Shown here: positions 22,503 to 32,574 of the stretch, in pieces
Numbering within the stretch: the first letter of the stretch is position 1
Layout: each line of letters opens with the position of its first letter
From: Tenrec ecaudatus
Lineage: Eukaryota; Chordata; Mammalia; Afrosoricida; Tenrecidae
Assembly: GCF_050624435.1 (NCBI RefSeq)
Contig: NC_134538.1
Location: forward strand, 127,516,937-127,580,936
Direction: 5' to 3'
DNA: 64,000 bases
Program-made: the position numbers and the translations under genes
The notes under the pieces: generated by a model
Told to the model about the DNA's origin: nothing
The model's database searches: none
What the model saw: the letters and a program-made list of their open reading frames with translations, nothing else

Positions 22503-22693
22503 CAGTGGTTCTCAACCTGCGGGTCGCGACCCCTTTGGGTATCAAATGGCCCTTTCACAGGGGCCCCCCGATTCATCACAGCAGCAACATGACAGTGATG
22601 AAGTAGTCACGAAAATAATTTTATGATTGGGGGCACCACAACATGAGGAACTGTATGAAAGGGTCGCAGCCTTAGGAAGGTTGAGAACTGCTG
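22503..22693. mobile_element. SPIN-like nonautonomous hAT transposon copy 1
   Basis: A 191-bp element with inverted ends CAGTGGTTCTCAACC and GGTTGAGAACTGCTG (reverse complement CAGCAGTTCTCAACC). Internal GGTCGCGACCCCTTTGGG, ATGAAGTAGTCACGAAAATAATTTTATG and ATGAGGAACTGTATGAAAGGGTCGC are typical of SPIN short elements. It splits an AfroSINE. Similar flanks CTCCATAC (22493-22500) and CTCCATCG (22694-22701) suggest a decayed 8-bp duplication, offset by 2 bp. No transposase frame. Confidence 0.88.
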
Positions 22694-22769
22694 CTCCATC
22701 GGGTCGTAGGAGTCAGCCTTGGGTCCAGGGCAGTGGTTCCATCTGTGTGGGCAATGTTTTCTGCTGTTC

Positions 22770-23395
22770 TGTGTATTCACTTCCAGAAGAAGCTATTGAT
22801 AATAGCCAAGGGCTCACATCCAATCACCTCTGCAGGACACACGTCATTCAAATAAAGCAGAGAATCAAAATCTGGGTAAAAGGCAGATTTGCAGGAAACA
22901 CAAACCACTTCTGAGGAGCTAGACTGTGCCCTTGAGGCTCCAGAATGGTCCCCTGCTTCAGCCCTTGGCCACCACTGCAGTGTCACTCCGTCCCACAGGA
23001 CAGCTGTGAGTCGGCACACAACACGAGGCATGCCTCTGAAGTGGTGCCCTCCAAGCCAGCACAACCTCTGTCCCAAGTCTGGGTGTCTGGCCTCAGTCCT
23101 GAAGCCATGAGAAATCTAATCCCCCCTCGTCTGTCACAGACCTCCTTTTGAGCAGTGAGTCCTTGAAGGTCATGTCCTTTCTTCTGTGCCGTTTACAAAC
23201 TTCATCCGTCTAGTGTATCAGGGAAGCGCCAGGACAAGGTGGTGTTGGAAAACTTAAATTCTCATTTTTCCCATGGCAGCACATTTTCCAACTGTCTTCT
23301 CTCCAGCATCAGGCTGTGGATTTGTCATCACTTAGGAGAGTCACTGTCCTTTTGGGTTGTTGACCTTGGTGTCTTTTCAAGTGGAGCATCCTGGT
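22770..23395. other. unassigned sequence
   Basis: No recognised exon or repeat. Confidence 0.4.
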
Positions 23396-23397
23396 GT

Positions 23398-23850
23398 GGT
23401 AGTCTCCTATTGCCGCGGTCACAAATCACCACAAGTGGAATGGCTTAACCTGGCATTCATTTTACAGTTCTGGGTGTCGGAGGTCCCAAATCAGGCTCTC
23501 TGGGTCAAAGTCAGTGCTGCTTCTGCCAGGAGGCGCTAAGGGAGACCATATTTCCTTGTCTTTTGCAGTGCCTAGAGGTTTCTTGCATTCCTTGGCCCAC
23601 AGCGTCCTTCCACCTTTTGCTTCTCTCATCACATTGCTTCCTGCTACGCACTCTGCTTCTTCTCTGAGAGGCCCCTGTGATTAGCTTGTGCATATCCAGA
23701 TAATTTATCCATCTCAAAATCCTTCATCTAATGACATCTTCCAAATCCCCTTTACCCTGTGCGATGGCACACGCACAGTTTCTGGGAACTAGGATGGGGG
23801 TGCCGACCACACTCTCTTTCTGTCCTTTGCAAATCCCATTCCTCTTTTAA
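23398..23850 (+). mobile_element. ancient mammalian interspersed repeat remnant
   Basis: GTGGTAGTCTCCTATTGCCGC, AATGGCTTAACC, TTTTACAGTTCTGGGTGTCGGAGGTCC, GGCCCACAGCGTCCTTCC and TCATCTAATGACATC follow a widespread old eutherian repeat (the 'cacagttctggaggc' type). I cannot assign the family name. Confidence 0.5.
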
Positions 23851-24735
23851 ATTCCGCTTGTGGGGCGACACCATTCCAGCCCCACTGACTTCCGTCTTTG
23901 CACTTGTAAGCTAGATGTGGACGAGTCCTCGAACCCTCGAGGTCAGACAGGAGAGCACAGAGTCTCTAGTTGCTCTGAAGTCTCCTGAGTGTGGAGACCG
24001 CGCCGGGCGCCGCTCTACCTCACCCGCATCACTGAGCACTGGCTGTGGAGTCACAGACTAAAACGAACCCTGCTAGACGCATAGATTAATTCTTACCTAT
24101 AGTCATCAGATGCAGGGGAGCAAATCCAGACCTCCGAATGTCCCCTCTCTTTCGTCTCTCTTGCCACTTCCCAGTCACTTCCCGTTGCCATGATCCCCAA
24201 GCTAGAGCTAGCTGGTAAACAGCAGTCAGGCACGACTTTGTGGTCTTGTTGCGTTCTTCCCCTCTCCATGGAAAGAATAGTCCTGACACATTCCCGCCAA
24301 CCTCCCACGAGTCCCAACAATCTTTAAGGGTCTTTATGAAGCATGATCAAGTCTGGGGAAAGTCAAGGAAACTTGGGTTTTGCCTTCAGGAACATTCGCC
24401 AGTTGGACTGGGACAATTTGCAGAAAGTGGGTTTCCTCGGGTTGTGGTCTATGTGCTGAAATATGAGAAGAGCTTTATGGGGGCTCTTTTGAGAGTTATG
24501 CTCTCATATAAGTGTGCGCCCAACACTAGGCAGAGAGCCCCAAGCCCAGGCACCCCTGTGCCAGACATGCGTTCCTCTCTGTAGCCTTTGGGATTTGCTG
24601 AACTTGGACTGAATTTTGACCAGCTTTTCTGAAGAGAAGCGCTTCATTTCCTTTAAATATTTGCTCTTTCCACCTAGACAGACCACCTTCCCTCTTATTT
24701 TGAATTTCAGCCTTCTATGTAGTTTAGTTTTAAAG
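23851..24735. other. unassigned sequence
   Basis: Single-copy-looking DNA; no feature recognised. Confidence 0.4.
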
Positions 24736-25219
24736 TGTCATTGTCCGGGTTGACAAGTAGGAACAAATCCAGCGGCACGCATGTGTGTATAAGAGAGAGC
24801 TTCATATAAAAGAGTGATTTTATATTAAGAAAACATCCCAGCCCCGTCCAGATCAAGTCCATAAGTATAATATTAGCCTATATGTCTGATCCTAGTCCAT
24901 AAATTCCTCTTCACACTCCTGCAGCACATGCAATGATGCCAAATACAGGAAGATCACAGGCCGGTGGGTGAAAAGTCAGGGGTATCCAGGGGCAGTGGAA
25001 GCCTCTCAGTGCAGGAGAGGGTCTCCACGTGGCTCCTCACAGGAAGGTGAAGCAGAGAGAGAGTGTAGCCCACTTCCAGGGCGAAAGAGAGGGAGCTCCC
25101 AGCATCCCCATGAGAAGGCCAGGCCCACAAGGAGACATCATCAGGCTGTGACTTGATTTCTAAGATAGACTTCAGCCCAAGACTTATCAAGTGGACGTGA
25201 AATTTATGTAACTACCACA
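24736..25219 (-). mobile_element. MaLR-like solo LTR, subtype 1
   Basis: Reverse complement of the LTR at 5973 and 45540: TATAAGAGAGAGCTTCATATAAAAG, AAGAAAACATCCCAGCCCC, GGAAGATCACAGGCCGGTGG, TCTCCACGTGGCTCC, ending TATGTAACTACCACA. Confidence 0.8.
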
Positions 25220-25369
25220 TAAGGAGATAGGTTTTTGTGGAGTTTAGACTTAAGGGGAGATCATCTTAAGAAGGAAGAAGCTTGTGTTTTAGAGCTGAGC
25301 ACACATAAGTTCACTTGTTGGGTTTCGTCCACAGTGGTGTAACATTTGGAAAGTATTAGAAGTTCTCTA

Positions 25370-25530
25370 AAGAGCCCTGGTGGCCCTGTGGGTTAGGTGC
25401 TGATCAGCTAAATGCAAGAGCAGTGGATCAAACCCACTGATGGTTGCAGGAGAGAAAGATGAAGCTGCTGTTTCTGTAGAGAGTTACGGTCTCAGGAACC
25501 CTGGGTAGGGCACTGTAAATCTGAAGTTAC
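25370..25530 (+). mobile_element. AfroSINE
   Basis: GAGCCCTGGTGGCCCTGTGGG head, GTGGATCAAACCCACTGATGG, GAGTTACGGTCTCAGGAACCC. Confidence 0.85.
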
Positions 25531-25539
25531 TCCATGGAA

Positions 25540-25640
25540 GTGACTTTGGGCTTGGATAAGCTCTCTAAGCCTCAATTTCTCATCTGACTGCTTAATTTAT
25601 GAAATGGAAATGGTGTAGAGATTATCAAGTAGAATACGTG
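25540..25640 (+). mobile_element. MIR fragment
   Basis: GTGACTTTGGGCTTGGATAAG, TCTAAGCCTCAATTTCTCATCTG and TTATGAAATGGAAATGG resemble the MIR core. Confidence 0.55.
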
Positions 25641-25664
25641 GCATTTAATGGACACTAGATTACA

Positions 25665-25920
25665 GCAGCTCTGGTGGGGTAGTGGTTACAAGTTGGGCTG
25701 GTAAACACAAGGTCAACAGTTCAAAACCACCAACTGCTCCCTGGGAGAAAGATGAGGCTTTCTATTCCCATAACGAGTTACAGCCTTAGCAACCCACAGG
25801 GGTTTCCTGTATTACAGGCGTGCTGAGTCAGAATGGCAATGAGTTTGGGTTTTGTGAATGCCAAAGCCAATAAAGGGTTGCTATGAGTCAAACTAGACTG
25901 ATGGCAATGCGTTTTTAAAT
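25665..25920 (+). mobile_element. AfroSINE
   Basis: GCAGCTCTGGTGGGGTAGTGG head, AGGTCAACAGTTCAAAACCACC, AGAAAGATGAGGCTTTCTATTCCC; it ends with a duplicated tail motif (GAGTCAGAATGGCAATGAG and GAGTCAAACTAGACTGATGGC). Confidence 0.9.
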
Positions 25921-25924
25921 TTTT

Positions 25925-26735
25925 GTTTAAAAATAAGGCACTCTGGTGGTGGTGCTGGGTCAGCTGAGTGGGAGGAAGTTGAGGGTATCTGTCTAATACA
26001 ATGATTTAGAACCTCAGAAGTTCTGCATGGCAGGGGATTTGTAGTTCCGTAATTGAAGGCGCATGGTCATCTCCTCCTTTCCCATTTTAACACAGCAATT
26101 TCTTGCGAAGTAAAAATGATTAACGTGGAAAACACATTTAAAGTAAAAAGTCTCACAAAGATGGTTTGCACGATTTGCTCAGCGCGAGCATTGTGGGATG
26201 GACTGGGGGAGACAGTCGCGTCCTTTGTGAAGGTTTCTGCGGTCATGCTGACAGTCCTTTACTAGATTCTGTCTTGGGAATTCTAAATTGTTTGAAAATG
26301 TCGATTGCTCTTCTGCCTCTTTTCTACCTTTCTGGACTTGGCCACAAGAGAAGCCCAGAGGGCGGTAGCAGCAACATTGAACGTGTTGCCTTGTCTCCTC
26401 CGCAGCACTGGAGAGATGTGAACTCGTCAAGTCAGGGCCTGTGCGGATTTCCCACGATTCATTGCACAGGAAAGGCGGCTCCTACCTCAGTGACCTAGAA
26501 ACCAGAATTCTTTTCTAGAGAGTTAGATGAGACCTTTGATAGAGAAGGAAGAAGTGAGAAACGAGGGAGACCCTTCATGTACCACTAAGCCCTTCCTGTT
26601 CTTTCTCCTTCCTCTCTCCCTCGCCAACTGTCAACCCAGTGTCAAGATGTCAGTTGATGTTGCTTTTATTTTTATCACTTCCCTTACTGAAAGGAATGTG
26701 GGTTAGGGGCTCCCTTCAATCCCCAAACTCACTGT
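25925..26735. other. unassigned sequence
   Basis: No recognised exon. The open frames at 26166-26498 and 26179-26430 lack any recognisable domain. Confidence 0.4.
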
Positions 26736-26737
26736 CC

Positions 26738-26890
26738 CCTAGTCTATTCCAACTCACAGCAGCTCCATAGGATAGGCTAAAACTGCCCCTACGGTTTTCT
26801 GACACTGTAACTCTTTACTGAAATGGAAAGCCTCGCTTTCTTTTGTGGAGCGGCTGGTAGCTTTGAACCGCTGACTGTGTGGTTATGAAA
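26738..26890 (-). mobile_element. AfroSINE
   Basis: TAGTCTATTCCAACTCACAGC, AAACTGCCCCTACGGTTTTC, GACACTGTAACTCTTTACTG and GCTTTGAACCGCTGACTGTG. Confidence 0.8.
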
Positions 26891-27109
26891 ACCTGCCTGT
26901 TCACGCTGTGTTTTGGGGAAAACTGCTGCATGCCTATTTGAGTATATGGAGCAGCAGCCAGCAGTGTCCTCGATAGGTATAAATTAAATTACATCTGTTC
27001 TTCTTAGGCACCTAAGAGTGTTTGTAAGTTTGTTTTAGTCAAAGAAGAGAACAGACAGGGCTGAGGGGAAAAGCGCTTATGCCCAATTCTTCTCCTTAAA
27101 AAACATTTT

Positions 27110-27190
27110 TTTTCAGGATCAATTTTCTTGAGGTGCAATTCACATATAATGACATGCCTCATGTTCAAAATATGCAGGTAAGTCCAGAGT
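27110..27190 (-). mobile_element. L1 3' antisense fragment
   Basis: TTTTTCAGGATCAATTTTCTTGAGGTGCAATTCACATATAATG resembles the reversed old L1 3' end. Confidence 0.4.
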
Positions 27191-27589
27191 ATTGCTGCTA
27201 GGGGTCCAGCACAGGCACGCAGGTATATTCCCTACAAGGTGTACTTCAATCTGATCAGTACACGGCTGTGGACGAGTTCTCTGGGTCACATTAGGTAGGG
27301 CACCTTCAACCCAAACAGGTCCAATTGAAACAGTGGTTTCCTAGGGGATCTGTGGGACCAGTTCAATTCAAGGCAAAAGGGTCCGGTCAGAAGTGTCGGC
27401 AACAGTTTTGGTTTTCATGATTCTTAAGGGGTGATCTTGACAGAGTTACTTAAAGGCTTATTGTGAGGTTCTCAGATAATTTTAAACTCTCTTGATGAGA
27501 TAAAAGCCATAAATGTTCACAGAGGACTGCTTTTCCATCACTACCTGCCTATTGGTAGCTGTGGTAACAAGGGCTGTTTCATGAGAATT

Positions 27590-27840
27590 TCCATGGGAAA
27601 ACTTACATGGGAGGGAAAAGGAAATTTAGGAATAAAAAAATGAAGGCAGGAGTGGGGAGGGAGCACTCGACCTGACCATGATTGCAATTTAACCAAGGGG
27701 TGGGGTGGGGGCAATGAGGGAATGTTCTAAAATTGATATGGTAATGCTTGTACAATTCTTGATATGGTTGAATGATCGAACCATTGAATTGTATGATATG
27801 TAATTTATGTGCTAAGAAACCTGTTATAGATATAAAAAAA
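27590..27840 (+). mobile_element. LINE 3' terminus with poly(A)
   Basis: TTGAATGATCGAACCATTGAATTGTATGATATGTAATTTATGTGC...CCTGTTATAGATATAAAAAAAG resembles the end of an afrotherian L1 subfamily. Confidence 0.45.
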
Positions 27841-29605
27841 GAAGTGTATAGAACTAGAGGTTTAGAAACAATAGCTTCCTGACCCATAGCGCCATGAGGG
27901 ACAGCACCGGAGGAGGCACAGTGCAGGAATTGTGGCCGATGGCCCCACCACACTGGGGCGAAATGCTAATGGCATGCAACAGGGCAGCAAGGGGAGCAAA
28001 GCAATGAAGTCCCCATGGAATACCAAAAATAGACTGTGGGGCCAGGGCGTGGCACCCCATCTGATTCCACTGGAAAACACTCCTAAAGGTCAACAAACAA
28101 ACCTGGAACTATGTATAGGCTTTTTGTTTTTGTCATTGGTATTTACTGTTGTTTTGTTGTTGTTGTTGTGTTTTGCTTTGTCTTGTTTTTGTGCTTATTA
28201 TTGTCTCTGCATGTCTATCTAGATAAGATTGGCTGGATTACAAGAAAAAAAAAGAGACTGGATAAATAATTCAGAGGAGAAAACAATAGGATCGATGGTT
28301 CCAGGGGGACATGGAAAAGGAGGAGGCAGGGCAAAGGAAGTGGGTGTTAATAAACCCAGGGACAAGGGAACAGCAAGTGATCTAAAATCGATGGTGAGGA
28401 GGGCGTAGGATGCCTGGTAGGGCTTGATCAAGGGCAATGTAACCTAGAGGAATTATTGAAACCCAAATGAAGGCTGAACAGGATGGCAGGACAAGAGGAA
28501 AGTAAAAGGAAATAGAAGAAAGAATGAAGAGGCAAAGGCCATTTATAAAGGTCTAAATACAGGCATTTACATATGCGAATATATTTATATATAATGATAG
28601 GGAAATAGATCTATGTACATATATTTATATGTTAAGTATTAAGGTAGCACATGGACATTGGACCTCTACTCAAGTCCTCCCTCAACGCAGGAACACTTTG
28701 TTCTAACAACCTGGCTTTCTGTGATGCTCACCATCTGGACATGATCGCTGAAGACAAAATGGGTACATAAGCAAATGTGGAGAAGAAAGCTGATGGTGCT
28801 TGGCTATCAAAAACTATAGCATCTTTGGTCTTAATGGCTTGAAGATAAACAAGTGGCCATCTAGCTGAGAAGCAACAAAGCCCACATGGAAGATGTACAC
28901 CAGCCTGTGTGATCACGAAATGTCGATAGGATCAGGTATCAGGCATCAAAGACCCAGAACAAAAAAATCATATCAATGTGAATGAGGGGGATGCAGAGTG
29001 GAGACCCAAAGCCCATCTGTAGACAATTGGACATCCCCTTATGGAAGGGTCACAAGGAAGAGACGAACCAGTCAAGGTGCAGTATAGCACTGATGAAACA
29101 TACAACTTTCCTCTAGTTCTTGAATGCTTCCCCCCCCCCACTATTGTGACCCCAATTCTACCTTATAAAACATGGCTAGACCAGAACACATACAAGGGTA
29201 CAGATAAGAGCTGGAAACACAGGGAGTCCAGGACAGATAAACCCCTCAGGACCAACAATGAGTGTAGTAATACCAGGAGGGTAACGGTAAGGATAAGAAA
29301 GGGGGAACCGATTACAATGATCTACATATAACCCCCTCCCATGGGGATGGACCACAGAAAAGTAGGTGAAGGGAGACATTGGTAAGTATAAGACATAAAA
29401 AGTAATAATAATTGATAAATTATCCTTGTTCAGAAGGGAGGAAGGATGGGGGAGGGAAGGGGGAAAATGAGGAGTTGATACCAAGGGTTCTAGTAGAAAG
29501 AAATATTTTGAAAATGATGATGGCAACAAATGTACAAATGTGCTTGACACAATGGATGGATGGATGGATAGTGATATGAGCCCCAATAAAATGATTTTTT
29601 TAAAA
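27841..29605 (+). mobile_element. RA retroposon copy 6, longest copy
   Basis: The part 28700-29605 is colinear with the other RA copies (GACATTGGACCTCTACTC, GATCGCTGAAGACAAAATGGG, GCATCTTTGGTCTTAATGGC, GAACACATACAAGGGTACAG, GAGCCCCAATAAAATGATTTTTT). Upstream there is a further 850 bp (27841-28690) ending in the same element without an evident break: GAAGTCCCCATGGAATACC, GGGCGTGGCACCCC, a GTT-rich run near 28150, and purine-rich sequence. Only stop-riddled frames are present, so this looks like a long 3'UTR. Whether 27841-28690 is part of RA or a neighbour is inferred. Confidence 0.65.
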
Positions 29606-30245
29606 CTTCATATTTTGATGTTATTATGTGCCATCAAGTCGGTCCCAAGCCACACTTCCCTGCGCACAACAGAACAAAACGCTGCCTGGTCCGGCGCCAT
29701 CCTCACAATGTTCCTACGCCTGAGCCCACGGCGGCAGCCACTGTGCCAATCCATCTTGTTGAGGGCCTTCCTCTTCTCACTGCCCTCACACTTTCCCAAA
29801 CACAATGTTCCTCTCCAGGGACTGGTCTCTCCTGACAACCTGTCCAACGTTTGTATGAAACAAAGTCTCCCCCTCCTTGCCTCCAAGGAACACTCCGGCC
29901 TTAATTCTTCCAGGACAGATTGGTTTGTCCTTTTAGGAGTCCGTGGTCCTTTCAATATTCCTCGCCAGCACCACAATTCAGTTGTATAGATTCCTCTACA
30001 GTCTTCCCTATTCAGTGTCCAACCTTCACACGCATATGAGGCGATTGAAAATACCATGGATTGGGTTAGGCACATGTTAGTCTTCACAGGAACATCCTGC
30101 TCCTAATTCTTTAAAGGGGTCTTGTGCAGATTCACTTAATGCGATGTGTCCTTTGATCTCTTGACTGCTGCTTCCATGAGCATTGACTGCTGATGCAAGC
30201 AAGACAAAATCCTTGACAACTTCAACCTTTTGAAATTTTTACTTA
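29606..30245 (-). mobile_element. RTE-type LINE 3' end with RT/C-terminal remnant
   Basis: On the minus strand a broken 159-codon frame (29608-30087) contains MVFSIASYACEGWTLN, ELWCWRGILKGP and TNQSVLEELRPECSLEARR, the C-terminal end of the RTE polyprotein. It stops at the 3' end reading AGTCGG/AGATTGG-type TTAGGTGCCATC on the other strand. The 149-codon plus-strand frame across it is only its shadow. Confidence 0.85.
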
Positions 30246-30985
30246 ATAAAGGTTTCTATGATTTTGTTGAAATACTTTTCCAGAATAAAGATACGGATCA
30301 CTGAATCATCTCCCAAAGTTCCCTCTGCTGTTCTCCCCACTCCCCTGCTCCCAGCCCACACAGTCACTTAGCCTGTTTTCTGTCCTAGTTTTTCCTGTTC
30401 CAGTGTTTCACAGATATTTGTTTTTTCTTCTTTCATGCAGCTGGATGCTTCTATGTGACCCGCATCAGCCATCCATTCCTTTTAATTTCTGATTTTTATT
30501 TCATTGCTATGACTACAGGCATGATATCTCAAAATGTGTTTATTCACCCATCTCTTGATAAGCTTAGTTTGCTATTATAAGAATATTTTATTCTTTTTGT
30601 CTCAACAGATTAATCATTTTCCCTTCCTGCTGTGGGAGGAGAGTAGGGTGTAGGTGAATAGAGGTTCCTCACATTGGGGTGCATCAGTCACCCCTTGGTG
30701 TGGGGGGCTAGCTGAAGGTCAGATGGCGGTTCCCATCCCCAGAGTTGTTGATTCCGTAGATCTGGAATCCGCTCTAAATTTACATTTCTAGTAGATCCGT
30801 AATTCTGCAGGGCTTGGGAGCACGCTTTCAAAACCAGTGTTTGTGGAGTATTCTTGAGGAAAACGGAGACCTGGAGGGTCAAGCACCCTCTCACCCAGGG
30901 CTGAATTCACTGTCAGCCCCGGTTATCCTGGCCCCCCTCACGAACCTGGGCGGGGGCTTTCTTCGCACAGTTTAAATATCCTTCA
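30246..30985. other. unassigned sequence
   Basis: T-rich in the first half; 30290-30480 may be old LINE debris but I cannot place it. Confidence 0.35.
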
Positions 30986-30989
30986 CATC

Positions 30990-31475
30990 CCACAACTTCA
31001 CTTGTTCAGCACAAATTCACTGGTTTAAACATTCCATGATTTTCAGTAAGTTTACCAAGTGGTGAAGCCATCACCACAATGCACTTTGAGAGCATATCCA
31101 TCACCCCAATAATATCCCTCTGCCAATTGACAGTCCGTCCTTTTTAATCCCGGCCCCAGGCAACCACTCAGCTCCTTTGCCTCTACAGCCTTTTCTGGGC
31201 ATTAAAAAAAAACAAAAACCCTGAATCATCGAGTATGTGATCTTCTGAAACGGGCTCCCTTCGCTCGGCATGTTTTCGTGGGGCCTCCAGCCTGGGGTGT
31301 GCTTGGAGGACTTTGTTTTTAAGTTCTCAGATAGTATTCCATGGTGTGCCTTTTTTCTCTATCCATCCATCAGTTTATGAGCATTGGGGTGCCTTCCATT
31401 TGGGGGCTATTGTGCTTAGTTTTCTATGAGCACTGTGTGAGCATAGGCTTTCATAGCTCGTGGTATGTGCCTGGG
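30990..31475 (-). mobile_element. ancient L1 3' end (antisense)
   Basis: AAGTGGTGAAGCCATCACCACAAT, CCCCAGGCAACCACTCAG, TAGTATTCCATGGTGTGCC, CTATCCATCCATCAGTTTATG, GCATTGGGGTGCCTTCC and GGGGGCTATTGTGC follow the reversed L1 ORF2/3'UTR. Confidence 0.75.
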
Positions 31476-31479
31476 GAGG

Positions 31480-31575
31480 GGGGCCTGGTGGCACAGGGCT
31501 TCCTTGTTGAGCTGCTAGCTGCAAGGTCAGGAGTTCAAAACCATCAGCTGCTCTGCAGGAGAAAGACATGGACTT
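31480..31575 (+). mobile_element. AfroSINE 5' half
   Basis: GGGCCTGGTGGCACAGGGCTTCC, AGGTCAGGAGTTCAAAACC and TGCTCTGCAGGAGAAAGAC. Confidence 0.8.
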
Positions 31576-31787
31576 GGAGTTTTGCACTTTATCCTTATTT
31601 GTGACATTGTAAGTAGGAGTCAAACTAGTTTTCTAAATGTCTGCACCGTTTTATGTTTGTCCCGAACATGCGTGAGGGCTCCAGGGCCTCCAGAGAGGGG
31701 CTCCCGGAGGAGGAGTACAGGAAAGTCTGCAACCGTCAGTGGCCGGCGGGCAACCTGTGTTCAAAATACTGCGCGTGAAATGCTGTC

Positions 31788-31852
31788 AGCACACACGCAC
31801 GCACACGCACACGCACGCGCACACACACGCGCGTACACACACGCGCACACAC
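31788..31852. repeat. (CA/CG)n alternating purine-pyrimidine tract
   Basis: A 65-bp run mixing CA and CG dinucleotides (GCACACGCACACGCACGCGC and CACACACGCGCGTACACACA). All steps alternate purine and pyrimidine. Confidence 0.95.
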
Positions 31853-32149
31853 GATTATGGCGATAAGTTGTTTCTTTACACTGCTTTTAATGTTGGTGCA
31901 CATCAGAATCATCTGGGGAGTCTAAATAATCCTGATACCCAGGCTGTACGTCCATACAATGAACAGAGACACCGGGGAGGAGGAGTTGACATCGGCGTTG
32001 TTGAATACCTCAGCCCAATGTGCAGACGGAGAAATTCTGCCTCAAAAAGAAAGTTTTTCAGTCATTGAGACAATGGGCTAAGCAATCCCAGCTGAAGATA
32101 CTTGTTTATAGAGGAAGCCAAGTGAGGGGGCGGGGGGAATGGTTCAGGC

Positions 32150-32311
32150 CAGCGGTTCTCAACTTGTGGGTCGTGACCTCTTTGGGGGTGGAACAACCCT
32201 TCACAGGGGTCCCCTGATTCCTAACAGTAACAAAAGTACAGTGATGAAGTAGCAACGAAAATAATGTGATGGTTGGGGTCACCACAACAGGAGGAAGGTT
32301 GAGAACCACTG
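32150..32311. mobile_element. SPIN-like nonautonomous hAT transposon copy 2
   Basis: A 162-bp element with ends CAGCGGTTCTCAACTTG and AGGTTGAGAACCACTG (reverse complement CAGTGGTTCTCAACCT). Internal GTGGGTCGTGACCTCTTTGGG and GTGATGAAGTAGCAACGAAAATAATGTGATGG match copy 1 at 22503. Its 8-bp flanks GTTCAGGC and TTTTGGGC match at 5 of 8 positions, so the duplication is only tentative. Confidence 0.9.
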
Positions 32312-32374
32312 TTTTGGGCTAAAGAAAGAACCAAGAATGCCCACCCTGGTCAATAGTACGGTTACCTTCACAGG

Positions 32375-32570
32375 GAGCCTGGCGGTGCAGGGAGTTCTGA
32401 GTTGGGCGGCTGATCTCAAGGTCAGCAGTTCAAATCCAAGAGCTGCTCCACAGGAGAGACACGAGGCTTTCTGCTTCGTAAAGATGTACAGCCTCAGAAG
32501 CCCCTAGCGGTTTTCTGCTCTGCGAAAGATTTAGCGTCTCAGAAACTCACTCCGTAGCAGTCAGAGATGG
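32375..32570 (+). mobile_element. AfroSINE
   Basis: GGAGCCTGGCGGTGCAGGGAG head, AGGTCAGCAGTTCAAATCC, GTAAAGATGTACAGCCTCAG, AGCGTCTCAGAAACTCACTCC and TAGCAGTCAGAGATGG. Confidence 0.85.
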
Positions 32571-32574
32571 CTGA

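Noticed and set aside
29608-30087. 159-codon minus-strand ORF
   Set aside because: It is the broken C-terminal part of an RTE LINE (motifs MVFSIASYACEGW and LEARR), not a cellular gene. The 149-codon plus-strand frame over it is its shadow.
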